From positions 1-13,744 of the forward strand of contig JAAYZH010000142.1 of the NCBI GenBank assembly GCA_012514965.1: a stretch of DNA of 13,744 nt. Reading direction: 5' to 3'. This DNA comes from Clostridiaceae bacterium (GTDB lineage: Bacteria; Bacillota; Clostridia; Saccharofermentanales; Fastidiosipilaceae). This document shows positions 13,474 through 13,744 of this stretch, one piece after another (position 1 is the first letter of the stretch; the number at the start of each line of letters is the position of its first letter). The translations under genes were made by a program, and so were the position numbers. Below the pieces are notes generated by a model. It did not search any database, was not told where the DNA came from, and was given only the letters and a program-made list of their open reading frames with translations.

Positions 13474-13744
13474 ATGGCAAAACATATTTCTGCAAATCGA
13501 ATACCCCATTCAGCAAAGCGTCCCCAAATGCGAATGAATTTCGCGGAATTGCCGAGAGACGTCCGCTACATTGCTGAGCAGCTGAGTCAAGTTCTGGATT
13601 TTGTCGAAGATGATGTGGATGGCATCCCGCTTTACGCATCTGTTAGTCAGCCTGGCAAGCTTCGTGTCTCCCGTCAGGGACGAGGCCTCGTAATCGATCA
13701 CCCCAGTCTAGTCGGCTTTGCTCGCGGTCTCACACACGTAAGAA
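13474..13744 (+). CDS. 5' part of a gene cut by the window edge, possibly a GH20-type hexosaminidase
   Basis: The frame is open for 90 codons from the ATG to the edge. GGAGGTG (13461-13467) with 8 bases between GGAGG and the ATG makes the start secure. The protein begins with a basic stretch without a signal peptide, then has NFAELPRDVRYIAEQLSQVL and, later, KLRVSRQGRGLVIDHPSLVGFARGL. The pattern of a strand, a glycine turn, a second strand and then F-x-R-G/A-L is reminiscent of the N-terminal domain that precedes the catalytic barrel in several intracellular GH20 beta-N-acetylhexosaminidases. That reading is tentative because the catalytic region is outside the window. Its own promoter region (13330-13473) suggests it is separate from the exporter operon. 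Confidence 0.65.
   Translation, partial: MAKHISANRIPHSAKRPQMRMNFAELPRDVRYIAEQLSQVLDFVEDDVDGIPLYASVSQPGKLRVSRQGRGLVIDHPSLVGFARGLTHVR

Overview
The window looks like chromosomal DNA from a low-to-moderate GC Gram-positive of the Bacillota, most likely a clostridial or oscillospiraceal anaerobe. This is inferred from gene content: a YlmH-type S4 protein, HelD, a DUF4342 protein, a two-gene ThrE/YjjP-YjjB exporter, a SWIM-SNF2 ATPase, and strong purine-rich Shine-Dalgarno sites. The species cannot be named from the sequence. I see no tRNA, rRNA, CRISPR array or transposase.

Layout. (1) Bases 1-67 are the last codons of a plus-strand gene, perhaps a GH88/GH105-type unsaturated uronyl hydrolase, followed by a strong hairpin. 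(2) Bases 244-1164 (minus) encode an AT-richer, orphan AbiEi/DUF559-like protein with a Vsr/PD-(D/E)XK-like C-terminal half. (3) Bases 1165-1730 hold no credible gene. They carry phased A-tracts, a 28-bp tandem repeat (three units) and a mosaic of short direct and inverted repeats. (4) On the minus strand lie a LacI-family regulator (3406-2372) and, 41 bp downstream of it, a UBA-like/DUF4342 protein (2330-1731). (5) Divergent from the regulator is a two-gene plus-strand unit: a YhcH/YjgK/YiaL-family (DUF386) sugar protein and, 2 bp later, a YlmH-like S4 RNA-binding protein. The 234-bp divergent spacer contains several dyads that could be operators.

(6) From about 5056 to 13329 there is a probable five-gene plus-strand operon with gaps of 15, 37, 3 and 5 bp: a GNAT acetyltransferase with an unrecognised N-terminal half, a 1297-residue SWIM/AT-hook/SNF2 ATPase, a HelD-like RNA-polymerase-recycling ATPase, and the two halves of a ThrE-type exporter. 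An extended -10 promoter and an 11-bp leader hairpin precede it. (7) A new gene starts at 13474 and runs off the right edge. Its first 90 residues weakly resemble the N-terminal region of GH20 hexosaminidases.

The sugar-linked genes (possible GH88 end, LacI, DUF386, possible GH20 start) suggest a glycan-utilisation neighbourhood around the large operon. No single, clearly new system is proven. The observations most worth a second look are the SNF2+HelD pairing in one operon, the leader hairpin in front of it, the orphan AbiEi-like nuclease-type gene beside a repeat-filled spacer, and the relocated YlmH gene coupled to a sugar gene.
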